Of a stretch of 64,000 nucleotides of DNA, positions 1-8,746 are shown in pieces. The translations under genes and the position numbers were made by a program. The DNA is from Planctomycetaceae bacterium (GTDB taxonomy: Bacteria; Planctomycetota; Planctomycetia; Pirellulales; Pirellulaceae): assembly GCA_020638975.1 (NCBI GenBank), contig JACKHN010000024.1, forward strand, positions 1 to 64,000, written 5' to 3'. Numbering within the stretch: position 1 is the first letter of the stretch; every line of letters begins with the position of its first letter. A model generated the notes under the pieces. It made no database searches and was not told the origin of the DNA. It was given only the letters and a program-made list of their open reading frames with translations.

Positions 1-400
1 TACCTGTTCCATCAATTGACCGCACCTCAGCGGGAGTTGCGGACGTGGCATCTGGGTCGAGAGTTGGAATACGTTCTCTCCCACCACCACGATTAATCCG
101 ATTGATCACCATCAGTGCATCAAGCGGCGAGCGTTGGCCATCGTCATTCACGTCCGTGAAGTGCGCAACAGGTCCCGTGCCAGGTCCAGGACCAGGCACC
201 ACTCCAGGATTATTCATTTCGTTAACAACGATTAACGCGTCGATGGGCGTTATATTGCCGTCGTCGTTAACGTCCTCCGGGTCAAAGAAGTTGTGTCCAG
301 GATGAAAGTCCGCGGCGAGCAGTTGCCTTAGTTCGAGTCGCTCGACCGCGAGGTGTTTTTTGGTTCCGTAGCGACGCCGCGAATGCTTGCAATGACTCAT
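1..400 (-). CDS. LEPR-motif dockerin protein, N-terminal part (cut by window edge)
   Basis: Reading the minus strand from the ATG at 400 gives 133 open codons that run off the window. The start is preceded by a good ribosome binding site (AAGGAGAATCCC). The protein opens with a basic stretch, then VERLELRQLLA, a variant of the planctomycete LEPR-xLL N-terminal motif. Two dockerin type I-like repeats follow, DVNDDGNITPIDALIVVNEM and DVNDDGQRSPLDALMVINRI, each with the D-x-N-D-D-G calcium loop. Between them lies a Pro/Gly linker. Such proteins are normally large and exported. Everything after residue 133 is outside the window, so the main function is unknown. It is divergent from the sigma factor gene at 760. 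Confidence 0.85.
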   Translation of the reverse strand, partial: MSHCKHSRRRYGTKKHLAVERLELRQLLAADFHPGHNFFDPEDVNDDGNITPIDALIVVNEMNNPGVVPGPGPGTGPVAHFTDVNDDGQRSPLDALMVINRINRGGGRERIPTLDPDATSATPAEVRSIDGTG

Positions 401-759
401 GGGATTCTCCTTCATGTTCCGCTTGTCTGGTTCAGCGATCGGCCTGACTGGCCAAAAGGGATGAGGCCGAACGGCCTCGTGTTTACTAGGACCAAATCAA
501 CGAGCCCTCGTCACACACAAAACGACGATTGAGTTCCTGTATTGCAACGGGGAGGGATAAAAGTGCTCGGATCGCCGCTCGACGTGTGACGATTCGCACC
601 GCAATTGGCCCTATCTAGCTGTACTCGGTCAAAATCTCAGCGCCGCCAGTCGAATGGCTGCAACAAAGTACGAGCCTTTTCGTTAGATGTAAGTAGAATG
701 AGCAGTCGTCGCAGTCGCGGCTTGCACCGTTCGGTGCAGAACAGGGAACAGGTGAAAAC
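401..759. other. Divergent intergenic region
   Basis: This stretch separates the minus-strand LEPR gene from the plus-strand sigma factor gene, so it should hold promoters for both. I see only the ribosome binding site of the first gene (just right of 400) and a purine-rich AGGGAACA before the GTG at 760. Short open frames here are reverse-strand shadows. No convincing -35/-10 pair or palindrome was found. Confidence 0.5.
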
Positions 760-1401
760 GTGTCCAGTAGTGCAATTCCCGCAACGGTAGACGTTGGTAT
801 CACGGAACTTATCGATGAAGCTCGCTCCGAGGGAATCGAACCGTTGGGGCGTCTGTTGCAGCTCTATCGCAACTATTTGACGATCCTGGCATCGACGCAG
901 TTGAACGCTCGAATGCAAGCACGCGTCAGCCCCTCGGATCTTGTCCAAGAGGCGATGCTGGCTGCTCACCGCGATTTCGAGCAGTTTCGCGGTCATTCGG
1001 AGCGAGAATTTCTCGGTTGGCTGCGGCAGATTCTTATCAATAGCTTGCACCACGCCATTGCCACGCACGTGACGGCCAAGAAACGCGACGTCCGTTGCGA
1101 AGTGTCCATCGACCAAGTCAATGCGGCTCTTGAAAGGTCAGCCGTTCGAATGGCGAACTGCCTCGCCGATCCTGGTCCTTCGCCCAGTGCGGCCGCTCGA
1201 CACCGAGAAAGAAGCGTCGCACTGGCCGATCAACTCTCGCGATTGAAGCCGCAGTACCGTGATGTCATTGTGCTGCGGAACTTACAGGGGCTGTCGTTCG
1301 ACGAAGTTGCCGCACGGATGGAACGCAAGCCGGGATCGGTCCGCATGCTGTGGCTGCGGGCTATGGAGAAGTTCAAGGAAATCTGCGAGCCCATTGAGTA
1401 G
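760..1401 (+). CDS. ECF-type RNA polymerase sigma factor
   Basis: A 213-residue sigma-70 family protein, presumably directing RNA polymerase to a small regulon. Region 2 is visible at about residues 55-95 (SPSDLVQEAMLAAHRDF, then EFLGWLRQILINSLHH). Region 4 is the C-terminal helix-turn-helix (LKPQYRDVIVLRNL, LSFDEVAARM, PGSVRMLWLRAM). The length and the long linker between the regions fit planctomycete ECF sigma factors. The chosen start is a GTG after AGGGAACA. The gene stops two bases before the kinase gene at 1404, so the two are almost surely co-transcribed. Sigma factor-kinase pairs of this kind are a recognised planctomycete arrangement, and the kinase probably controls sigma activity (inference). 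Confidence 0.9.
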   Translation: MSSSAIPATVDVGITELIDEARSEGIEPLGRLLQLYRNYLTILASTQLNARMQARVSPSDLVQEAMLAAHRDFEQFRGHSEREFLGWLRQILINSLHHAIATHVTAKKRDVRCEVSIDQVNAALERSAVRMANCLADPGPSPSAAARHRERSVALADQLSRLKPQYRDVIVLRNLQGLSFDEVAARMERKPGSVRMLWLRAMEKFKEICEPIE

Positions 1402-1403
1402 CG

Positions 1404-4355
1404 ATGCCATCTTCCCAGTCTATCGACCTGAGTCGCGAACCACTGGCAGCCAGTCTGCTCAGCGTCGAGCAGAAGGAACGGCTGACGGAGATCCTCGATC
1501 GCTATCTCTCGTCGCTTGAGGAAGGCGCTCCCATTCATCCCGACTCTCTGATTGAAGAGCATCCTGATCTGGCCGAACCGCTACGAGCTTATCTCGCCAG
1601 CCTGAATGAATTGCATTGCGCTGCGGCTGGGTTCGGCGGAGGCGAGAAGGATGATTGCGCCGACGAGTTCGAGGCGGAAGGCGACACAAGAAGGCTCGGC
1701 GATTTTGTTCTCGGGCGAGAGTTGGGCCGCGGCGGGATGGGAATTGTCTACGAGGCTCGGCAAATCTCACTCGATCGAACGGTGGCGTTGAAGGTATTGC
1801 CATTCGCCGCGGTGCTCGACTCGAAGCAGATTGCGCGTTTCAAGAGCGAGGCGCAAGCTGCGGCTCAGATCTTGCATCCGAACATCGTTCCCGTGTTCGC
1901 GATTGGCGTGGACCGCGGGGTTCATTTCTATGCCATGCAGTTCATTGACGGGCAGGCCTTGGATCTGGCGATCGCTGGCTTGCGGAAGACGAAACGCCGA
2001 CGAGGTGTGGCTTGCGAGACGGCGGCGCTAGCCGCGGGCCCCGATCTGCGAACTGATTGGTCCGAAGGCCCGCGGCTAGCGGCGTCGGCTCACAAGTCGG
2101 AATCCGATCCTACGTGCAACTCGCTCCTTAGTGATTCGAGCGACAATGCTCGCGACTACTTCCGCACAGTGGCTCGCCTCGGCATGCAAGCCGCCGAAGC
2201 ATTGCACGCGGCTCACGAGTATGGCATTGTGCATCGTGACATCAAACCATCGAACTTGCTGCTCGACCACGAAGGCAAGTTGTGGGTCACGGACTTTGGA
2301 CTGGCACGCTGCCAACGCGATGCGACGTTCTCGAAAACGGGCGACATCGTTGGCACGATGCGTTACATGAGTCCCGAGCAGGCAGCTGGCAAAAGTTCGC
2401 TGGTCGATCAGCGGACGGATGTTTACTCGCTCGGCGTGACGCTTTACGAACTCTTGGCTTTAGAGCCCGCCGTGCGTGGCGACGACGGGCCTGCTTTGCT
2501 CCGCAGTATCGACGAACAGAATCCACAATCGCTGCGCAAGCGGCAGCCAAAATTGCCGGTAGATCTCGAGAACGTGATTCTCAAGGCAATGGCAAAGGCG
2601 CGAGAAGAACGCTACACGACGGCTCAAGAACTCGCCGACGACTTGCGACGATTCCTCGATGGTCAACCCACGTTTGCCAAGCCGCCGACTGCCGCGGAAC
2701 GGGCTGCCAAATGGGCGATGCGCCACAAGCGCGTTGTCGCGGCGGTCGCAGGAGTCTTGCTATTGGCTTGCGTCGGATTCGCGGTTAGCACGCTGTTGAT
2801 CGCTCGCGAAAAGCTCAATACGGATCGCAACTTTGAGCGTGCTGAAAAGAACTTTCGCGACGCCCAGCAGGCCGTGGATCGATTCGGAGCACAATTCGCG
2901 GAGCGCCTCGCCACAGTTCCAGGTGCCGGTTCGGTACGCCGCGAGATGCTGCGGGACACGCTGGCCTACTACCAGAGTTTTGTCGAGCAAGCCGCCGACG
3001 ATCCGACACTTCAAGCCGAGCTGGCACTCACCTACAGCAAGATCGGAGCTTTGACCAACGAGATCGGATCGACAGAGGAGGCAATCGCTGCCCACGAAAA
3101 GGCGTCGTCCCTGTTCGAGAAGTTGGCTGCAAGGGAGCCCGGCAATTTGGAACATCAACGTCACCTCGCGCTCTGCCACAACAATCTTGCGATGACACTA
3201 GGTCGCGCCGGTCGAGTGGATGACGCGCGTGAAACATATCGAACGGCAATCGCGCTGCAGGGCACGTTAGCAGGCCGCACACAGAGTGATCAGTCTTTGA
3301 GCGACCTAGCGATTTCGCACACCAACCTCGGCCTGCTGCTGTCAGAGACCGGAGACAACCAGGGCGCCGACCGCTCGTTCCACGAAGCCATCCACCTGCA
3401 AGAGGAACTCGTCGCCAAGTCGCCTGACGACGCCGAGCGACATCGCAATCTAGCGGTGACGTTCAATAATCTCAGTGCGATTTACCTTGCCTCCAACCCC
3501 GACAAGGCTCAAACGTGCTACGAATCCGCACTCGCACACCAGAAACTGGCCGTGGCGTCACAGCCCAGGAACACCGCCTTCGCAAGCGATCTGGCCGCGA
3601 CCTACAACAACCTCGGTTCGCTCCAATCGCAGCGAGAGGATTTTTCCGCTGCCGCTAACTCGTATGACCAGGCGATCCAACTTCATCAAAAGCTGTTACA
3701 AGCAGACCCTTCGCACAAGCCCTACCGCCACGACCTCGCCATTAGCTTTAACAACTATGGTTTGATGAAGAGTCGACTGCAGGACCCAAGTGCCGCCGAG
3801 CAGGCTTTCCAGCGATCAATCGCAATTCAAGAAGCGCTCGTTGCTCTGCATCCGGATGATATGGCTTTGCGAAGCAGTTTCGGTGGCGTGTACAACAATC
3901 TGGGGATTGCGTTCGAAGAGCAACGCCGTTTGGAAGATGCGGCCATTGCCTATAGGAACGCGGTCGAGCAGCAACGTGTTGCCTACTTGCGTGCTCCCGG
4001 CGTAACTCGTTATCGCATCTTTCTCAGCAAGCACTACTTCAACTTCGGTCGCGTGTTGCGACAGCTCGGACAACCCGATCGCGCCGCTCAAATAGCCATT
4101 CAGCGACGTGAACTTTGGCCGACGGACGGCGAACGACTGTTCAGTGTGGCGGAGGAGTTAGCCATTTCATGTCGCGATCTGCAAACGTCTCCTGGAAAAC
4201 AGGAGTTGACGGCGGCACGAGCCAGTGAACTGACGATCGAGACCCTCCAGCAAGCCATTCATGCAGGCTTTCATTTGTCGCCCGACGTTGTCGACGATGA
4301 GCCCTTCTCTGCTTTGAGAGACGACCAAAGATTCTTGCGCCTTGTCAAACATTGA
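1404..4355 (+). CDS. Membrane Ser/Thr protein kinase with TPR sensor domain
   Basis: A 983-residue Hanks-type kinase. The glycine loop ELGRGGMG is at 106-113, the VALK lysine at 130, the catalytic HRD at 277-279, DFG at 297-299 and SPEQ at 323-326, so the enzyme looks active. One transmembrane helix lies at about 444-466 (VVAAVAGVLLLACVGFAVST). From about 515 to 860 there are tandem TPR-like repeats with recurring YNNLG/FNNLS motifs. The kinase domain should be cytoplasmic; on one-helix topology the TPRs would be outside. Between the hinge and the HRD loop there is an insert of about 60 residues, part of which (about 208-226) is encoded by a palindromic repeat. It follows the ECF sigma gene by two bases, and the next gene overlaps or abuts its stop. 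Confidence 0.92.
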   Translation: MPSSQSIDLSREPLAASLLSVEQKERLTEILDRYLSSLEEGAPIHPDSLIEEHPDLAEPLRAYLASLNELHCAAAGFGGGEKDDCADEFEAEGDTRRLGDFVLGRELGRGGMGIVYEARQISLDRTVALKVLPFAAVLDSKQIARFKSEAQAAAQILHPNIVPVFAIGVDRGVHFYAMQFIDGQALDLAIAGLRKTKRRRGVACETAALAAGPDLRTDWSEGPRLAASAHKSESDPTCNSLLSDSSDNARDYFRTVARLGMQAAEALHAAHEYGIVHRDIKPSNLLLDHEGKLWVTDFGLARCQRDATFSKTGDIVGTMRYMSPEQAAGKSSLVDQRTDVYSLGVTLYELLALEPAVRGDDGPALLRSIDEQNPQSLRKRQPKLPVDLENVILKAMAKAREERYTTAQELADDLRRFLDGQPTFAKPPTAAERAAKWAMRHKRVVAAVAGVLLLACVGFAVSTLLIAREKLNTDRNFERAEKNFRDAQQAVDRFGAQFAERLATVPGAGSVRREMLRDTLAYYQSFVEQAADDPTLQAELALTYSKIGALTNEIGSTEEAIAAHEKASSLFEKLAAREPGNLEHQRHLALCHNNLAMTLGRAGRVDDARETYRTAIALQGTLAGRTQSDQSLSDLAISHTNLGLLLSETGDNQGADRSFHEAIHLQEELVAKSPDDAERHRNLAVTFNNLSAIYLASNPDKAQTCYESALAHQKLAVASQPRNTAFASDLAATYNNLGSLQSQREDFSAAANSYDQAIQLHQKLLQADPSHKPYRHDLAISFNNYGLMKSRLQDPSAAEQAFQRSIAIQEALVALHPDDMALRSSFGGVYNNLGIAFEEQRRLEDAAIAYRNAVEQQRVAYLRAPGVTRYRIFLSKHYFNFGRVLRQLGQPDRAAQIAIQRRELWPTDGERLFSVAEELAISCRDLQTSPGKQELTAARASELTIETLQQAIHAGFHLSPDVVDDEPFSALRDDQRFLRLVKH
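2026..2081. repeat. Palindromic repeat inside the kinase gene
   Basis: The 15-base arms CGCTAGCCGCGGGCC (2026-2040) and its exact complement (2067-2081) enclose 26 bases. The reading frame passes straight through, giving a Leu/Ala/Gly/Pro-rich loop at about residues 208-226 of the kinase. The position is a surface loop of the fold where insertions are usually tolerated (inference). It behaves like a REP-type element captured as coding sequence. Confidence 0.8.
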
Positions 4356-4375
4356 TTATCAGAAACGACGATGCC

Positions 4376-6049
4376 ATGAGAAGTATCACATCTCGCAAAA
4401 GACGCCGTATCCGAAAACATGCCTTGGCACAGCCAGTGAGCCTGATCGTGGAAGCACTTGAACCACGACTGGTGCTTTCCGCGGCAGGATTCGGCTTTGA
4501 CGGACTTCACGAGCGACCGGAGTTCCACGCCCGCGAGCGTGGCGAATTCGACTCCCATCGGTCTGTGTTGGCGGATTCACACCGGGATATCCGCGTCAGT
4601 GAGGGGTATGATTATGGCGGAGATCGATACGAAACCTCGCCACGACCTGTATTCGGTTTCAACCAGGATCAACGCGAGAAGCGACTGGATGGTGGGCAAG
4701 CGGACGTTCGACCGGCGGACGATTTCTTTGCCGGCAACCGTCGCGAACCGCGACTCGAGGACCGGGCGAACAGACCATCGACTTATCTTGGAAGACCGGA
4801 AGGCGAATCGACAAACTCGCCCTTCGAGCCAGTTGGTAACAGCTTCGGATCAGAGCCCTTTCAGGAAGTATTGAGCCCCAGCTTCACAGTCGTACTGATC
4901 ACTTTGCCACCATCAGGCTCGTCGTCGTTGCGAGGCGACATTGGTCGTCCGTCGACGACGCTCGCGTCCCCTCCCCGATCGAATTTCTTCGTGACTAGCA
5001 ATCAGCCGATCAGCGCAGCGATCACGCTTCCGGTTGCGGGATCAATCACCTCCTCGATTTCGAGTCGCGTTGGCGCGAGCGAGTTTGAAGGTGAGTCGCC
5101 CAGCATTCGCTTCGAAGTGACTCCAATTAACAACGAGTCTGCCAGCGATGTGCGTGCAAGCTCTCAGGTCGGCTTCTCGACATTCGTATCGCTATCGACC
5201 AACGATCTGGCCAGTTACGGGAACACCGACAGCGAATCGGACGCATTTGGCATCACGGTTCTCGATCGGCTATCGGGTTCGAATGATTGGGCAACGAACG
5301 GAGAACCCGCAAGGACTTTGCAATCAAGCCAAACCAACGATCGCACTGCGCGACTATCTGAAGAATCGCTCTGGGCAAGCGTTAGTGAAGGCGGCTTCAT
5401 CGAAATCGATGCGACTTCTGACGATGATTCACACGAACAAACTGCCTTGGCAGACGAGTCGGACGAAGCTTGGTTATCCCGACGAGATTCGAACAGAACG
5501 TCTCGCGATGCGTTCTGGTTCGATTTTTCTGATTCGCGATTGGACTTACTACTCGACAAAACAGACCTCGAAGCGTTGGCTGAACATCAAAACGAACACA
5601 ACGCTCCCAAAGCCGACGAGCAGGCTTGGCTGCTTGACGAAGGTGGCATGATCGTCCTCACGAAGGCTCAGATTAGCGATGCTGCCATTGATTCGAATGT
5701 GGAAGGCATGCGGCAACTCGCGGCTGTCGAAGAAGCCGATTCCGGCGAGATCGATATCCCAATGGACGCCGGGATTGGAGTGTTTCAAGCCATCGATGTC
5801 GCGACCACGCTCGTTGAGCAACAAGGAGATTCTCCCTTAGCGGTCGATCGATCAGTCGCGAGTGAAGCTGCGGCAACTGCCGACGCGGAGGAAGTGAGCG
5901 CGCCTGTTGAGCAAGCCGTTCGCTCAGACGCAGGTCAACCCGAACCAGTGCGAGCTGCAGCAATGCCGTTGCTGGTCGCGATCGCCACTTTCTTTGCTCG
6001 CGGTCGCCAAAATCGGAAAAAGGAAGAGGACGGTCACTTCAAAGTGTGA
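4376..6049 (+). CDS. LEPR-motif exported protein with C-terminal hydrophobic anchor
   Basis: I take the ATG at 4376 as start, giving 557 residues; a TTG at 4352 that overlaps the kinase stop is less likely. The N-terminus is strongly basic (RKRRRIRK), then VEALEPRLVLSAAGFG, a clear LEPR-xLL motif thought to mark exported planctomycete proteins. The body is low in hydrophobicity, rich in Ser, Asp and Glu, and has no domain I recognise. Near the end, AMPLLVAIATFFARG followed by basic RQNRKKEED looks like a short membrane anchor with a positive tail. It follows the kinase gene directly, so it may be an output or partner of that signalling pair (inference). Confidence 0.75.
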   Translation: MRSITSRKRRRIRKHALAQPVSLIVEALEPRLVLSAAGFGFDGLHERPEFHARERGEFDSHRSVLADSHRDIRVSEGYDYGGDRYETSPRPVFGFNQDQREKRLDGGQADVRPADDFFAGNRREPRLEDRANRPSTYLGRPEGESTNSPFEPVGNSFGSEPFQEVLSPSFTVVLITLPPSGSSSLRGDIGRPSTTLASPPRSNFFVTSNQPISAAITLPVAGSITSSISSRVGASEFEGESPSIRFEVTPINNESASDVRASSQVGFSTFVSLSTNDLASYGNTDSESDAFGITVLDRLSGSNDWATNGEPARTLQSSQTNDRTARLSEESLWASVSEGGFIEIDATSDDDSHEQTALADESDEAWLSRRDSNRTSRDAFWFDFSDSRLDLLLDKTDLEALAEHQNEHNAPKADEQAWLLDEGGMIVLTKAQISDAAIDSNVEGMRQLAAVEEADSGEIDIPMDAGIGVFQAIDVATTLVEQQGDSPLAVDRSVASEAAATADAEEVSAPVEQAVRSDAGQPEPVRAAAMPLLVAIATFFARGRQNRKKEEDGHFKV

Positions 6050-6141
6050 CATTGCTGCGAGCAGTTGGTCCTAACAGGTTGAGACGACTCGGCCGGCAAT
6101 CAGCTCGGGGATCCGAGCGACTGAACCAAGGAGTAACAACC

Positions 6142-6546
6142 ATGCGCACGACGACGGCCTTCTTAACAGCGATCGCTCTTGTTTCATTCACTCAAGCGAA
6201 TCTGCTCGCCCAATGCCAACGTGGCGGAGGCGGATCGCAACGACCGTCAACGTCGACACAAACAGGCGGCTTCCCGCAAGCAGGAGTGAATCCGCTTGTT
6301 GGGATGCAGCAAGCGGCGATGCAACAAGCGTTCATGCAGCAGCAATTAGCAGTTCAGCAAGTGCGGATGCAACAACTCGCACTCCGCGAACAGGCAAGCC
6401 GAGATCAACTTGCCCGCCGCCGACGATCCGCTCAGGATCGTCGCGCTGCCGAACTTGCGCGACGCGAAGAAGTTCGCGCTGTGAATCTTGCTCGATTGAA
6501 AGCGGCGGAATCGCAAGAGACTTTCGTCGCACTGAAAAGTGAATAG
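6142..6546 (+). CDS. Small secreted Gln/Arg-rich protein
   Basis: A 134-residue protein starting at the ATG at 6142, which has a strong ribosome binding site (AAGGAG); an in-frame upstream start at 6046 would overlap the previous gene and lacks one. A classic signal peptide (TTTAFLTAIALVSFTQANLLAQ, to about residue 25) is followed by a Gly/Ser/Gln segment, then MQQAAMQQAFMQQQ and a long Arg/Ala/Glu/Gln helix (residues 65-125) that may be a coiled coil. I do not recognise the family. It is the last gene of the run that begins with the sigma factor at 760, and is likely co-expressed. Confidence 0.7.
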   Translation: MRTTTAFLTAIALVSFTQANLLAQCQRGGGGSQRPSTSTQTGGFPQAGVNPLVGMQQAAMQQAFMQQQLAVQQVRMQQLALREQASRDQLARRRRSAQDRRAAELARREEVRAVNLARLKAAESQETFVALKSE

Positions 6547-6647
6547 TCGGCGGCATCTCTAGTTCCTCCGGTTGCGTGCATTCGACGACTGTCTTTAAGA
6601 TGGCGTGAGGCGAATTTCATGTCTCGCATTCTCTGAGGACACTCATC

Positions 6648-7551
6648 GTGCTTGGGCAACGCTCGCTTGGCGTCACACTATGGATCTTGTCGTTCACGGC
6701 TGTGGTAACGTCTGCTGCGGATGAGCAGGATCCACTTCCTTCTTGGGACGAAGGGGCCGTCAAGGACGCCATTATTGACTTTGTGCATTGCGCGGCGCAC
6801 GACGGTTGCCCGAAGTACATTCCTCCCGCGGATCGCGTCGCCGTCTTTGATAACGATGGCACGCTATGGTCGGAGCAGCCTGCGTAATTCCAATTGCTCT
6901 TCGCGATCGATCGCGTTAAGCAGCTGGCCTCGCAGCATCCCGAGTGGAAAGAGCGACAACCCTTCAAGGCCACGATCGAAGTCGATCAAAGGGCCCTGGC
7001 CGAATCAGGGATGGAGGGAATCCTGAAGCTCGTCATGACAACCCACGCCAGGATGTCAACGGACGAATTCGCAGCAACGGTACGCACTTGGCTGAAGACG
7101 GCTAAGCATCGGCCAAACAATTACTGTCGCAAAACTCTTGTGGGATTGGCTTCCAGCCTGTCAATTCAGTCATGACAGGCTAGAAGCCTATCCCACTTAT
7201 TGTTTGGGCGGTGCTAAGCACCCTCGCTTCGATCGCCCCTACAACGATCTCACCTATCAGCCGATGCGGGAATTGCTCAATTATCTGCGCGCCAACGGCT
7301 TCAAGACGTATATCGTCTCGGGCGGTGGAATCGATTTCCTGCGCGTCTTCGCTGAAGAAGTGTACGGCATTCCGCCCGAACAAGTTATCGGCAGCGGCAT
7401 TAAGACGAAGTTTGAGATCCGCGACGGCGAGCCGGTGATTATGCGTCTTCCGGAACTTGATTTCATCGACGACAAAGAAGGAAAGCCGATCGCGATCAAC
7501 AAGATTATGGACGTCGATGAAGACACGATTGTACGACTCGCGGCACAGTAG
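6648..7551 (+). pseudogene. Broken HAD-family phosphatase gene
   Basis: The frame starts at GTG 6648 with a signal peptide ending around TSAADEQ. HAD motif I is intact (VAVFDNDGTLW). At 6885-6887 a TAA stops the frame, but the same frame resumes with FQLLFAIDRVKQLASQHPEW, so one base change (probably TAT to TAA) explains the break. A 104-bp element then interrupts at 7109-7212. Deleting it with one copy of its 8-bp target restores TAKHPRFDRPYNDLTYQP exactly in frame. HAD motif II is visible as KTYIVSGGG. The gene ends at 7551 (IVRLAAQ) without the usual C-terminal part containing the last HAD motif. At least two, perhaps three, independent lesions make it a pseudogene. Confidence 0.85.
7109..7212. 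mobile_element. 104-bp MITE-like palindromic element with 8-bp target duplication
   Basis: GCTAAGCA occurs at 7101-7108 and again at 7213-7220, exactly flanking this element. Its ends are imperfect inverted repeats (TCGGCCAAACAAT and ATTGTTTGGGCGG, 11 of 13 matching), and its core is a second long palindrome: TTGGCTTCCAGCCTGTCA, a short loop, then TGACAGGCTAGAAGCC. It contains no gene, so it would need a transposase from elsewhere. Removing the element and one target copy restores the HAD reading frame, which shows a precise insertion. Confidence 0.88.
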
Positions 7552-7604
7552 CCCCACGACGCCATCGCAATCTGTTTTGATAGCGCACTCGACAAGAAGA
7601 TACC

Positions 7605-7730
7605 GGCGACGAAGGCAAAGTCGAGTGGATGCCACTCGGTGTGTTTGCAGTCCCAGAAGAGAACGCGACCGACAGCGGAATGATCGGACAACTCGCCGTC
7701 AGCAAGAAAAGGAGTTTTTACCGGGATTAG
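7605..7730 (+). pseudogene. C-terminal remnant of an unrelated protein gene
   Basis: After the HAD stop there is a 41-codon open stretch ending in TAG with protein-like composition: GKVEWMPLGVFAVPEENA, then GMIGQLAVSKK. The pattern W-x-P-L-G-V-F-A-V...QLAV resembles a C-terminal region seen in planctomycete 'mu-protocadherin-like' secreted proteins, recalled from memory and not searched. It has no start of its own and no ribosome binding site. It probably marks the edge of a deletion. It could also be chance. Confidence 0.35.
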
Positions 7731-7762
7731 TGTTCCAGAATATTCAGCTGCAATCCGCGTGA

Positions 7763-8746
7763 TTAGAAATCCTCCGACAAAAGTTGGCCATCGGCGCGAT
7801 GACCGAGCCGTTGGTAGACTTGCATATCAATCGTATCGCGGAGAAACCGAAGACTTCCGTCGCCAAAAGCGAAATTGACGCCGTTAACATGCTGACTCTC
7901 GAACCCGCCGATGGCAGTGGGATTTGTAGGAAGGCCGTTCACGATGGGCAATCCGGCGGCGATTTGCGATTGGGTATTTATGACCTCATCATCCGAGGCT
8001 TCGCCTTGTGGAGCGGTGTCGACGAGTACGAATCCTTGGCTATCCACGAATTCCCGATCGATATAGTTGTAAGCACGCGATCCATAACTACCGCGCATTC
8101 TGCCCCACTTATTCAATGCATTAATCCGTGTTCCCGTGTTACGCATCGTCGCACGAGTTCCTGACAACCACCCCAAGTCGCCGGCAAGTGGCAGCTTCTC
8201 GCCGAGGAACAGCGTGTTCGATATTCCGTCAGAAACGTCGAGTCGCCGGACATGACTATTTAAGAAGAACACTCCATGATTATCCACATCGATCGCCGAT
8301 TCGATGTTGTGGTGGACCGCCGCATACTCGGATAAAACCTCAGTCGCTATCGATGAAGGACACTTTAAAAAACGGGGCGCCGCTCTTTGCCGCAGCACTT
8401 GGTTATTCCGATGATAGACACTGACGGAATGGTCGATACGATCGTAGGTGTTCTCCAACTCCAAGTATGGCAAGAGTTGCTCCGCCCAGTTGTGATGATA
8501 TCCTTGAGGCAAGTTGGTTATCGGTCCCTGCGCATCAATCGTTCCCGGCGGATAGGCTCGGATCGCATCTTCATAGCTCTGCACGGCAATGGCCATCTGG
8601 ATAAGATTGTTCGCACATTGAGCACGCCGCGCCGCTTCGCGAGTCGCCTGCACTGCCGGAAGCAGCAGCCAGCACAGGATGCCAATGATCCCGATCACGG
8701 TTAACAACTCAGTGAGGGTAAAGCCCGTCGGCGTGTGTCGGTTCAT
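7763..8746 (-). CDS. DUF1559 pseudopilin-like protein
   Basis: A 327-residue protein with a type IV prepilin leader (TGFTLTELLTVIGIIGILCW; cleavage expected after the Gly, with Glu at +5) and the DUF1559 start LLPAVQATREAARRAQCANN. Near the C-terminus HVNGVNFAFGDGSLRF matches the H-x9-DG motif typical of this family. DUF1559 proteins are abundant in planctomycetes and are thought to be pilin-like surface or secretion components; the precise role is unknown. Its ATG overlaps the stop of the preceding pilX-like gene by 4 bases, making it the last gene of the minus-strand operon that begins at 13831. Confidence 0.93.
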   Translation of the reverse strand: MNRHTPTGFTLTELLTVIGIIGILCWLLLPAVQATREAARRAQCANNLIQMAIAVQSYEDAIRAYPPGTIDAQGPITNLPQGYHHNWAEQLLPYLELENTYDRIDHSVSVYHRNNQVLRQRAAPRFLKCPSSIATEVLSEYAAVHHNIESAIDVDNHGVFFLNSHVRRLDVSDGISNTLFLGEKLPLAGDLGWLSGTRATMRNTGTRINALNKWGRMRGSYGSRAYNYIDREFVDSQGFVLVDTAPQGEASDDEVINTQSQIAAGLPIVNGLPTNPTAIGGFESQHVNGVNFAFGDGSLRFLRDTIDMQVYQRLGHRADGQLLSEDF

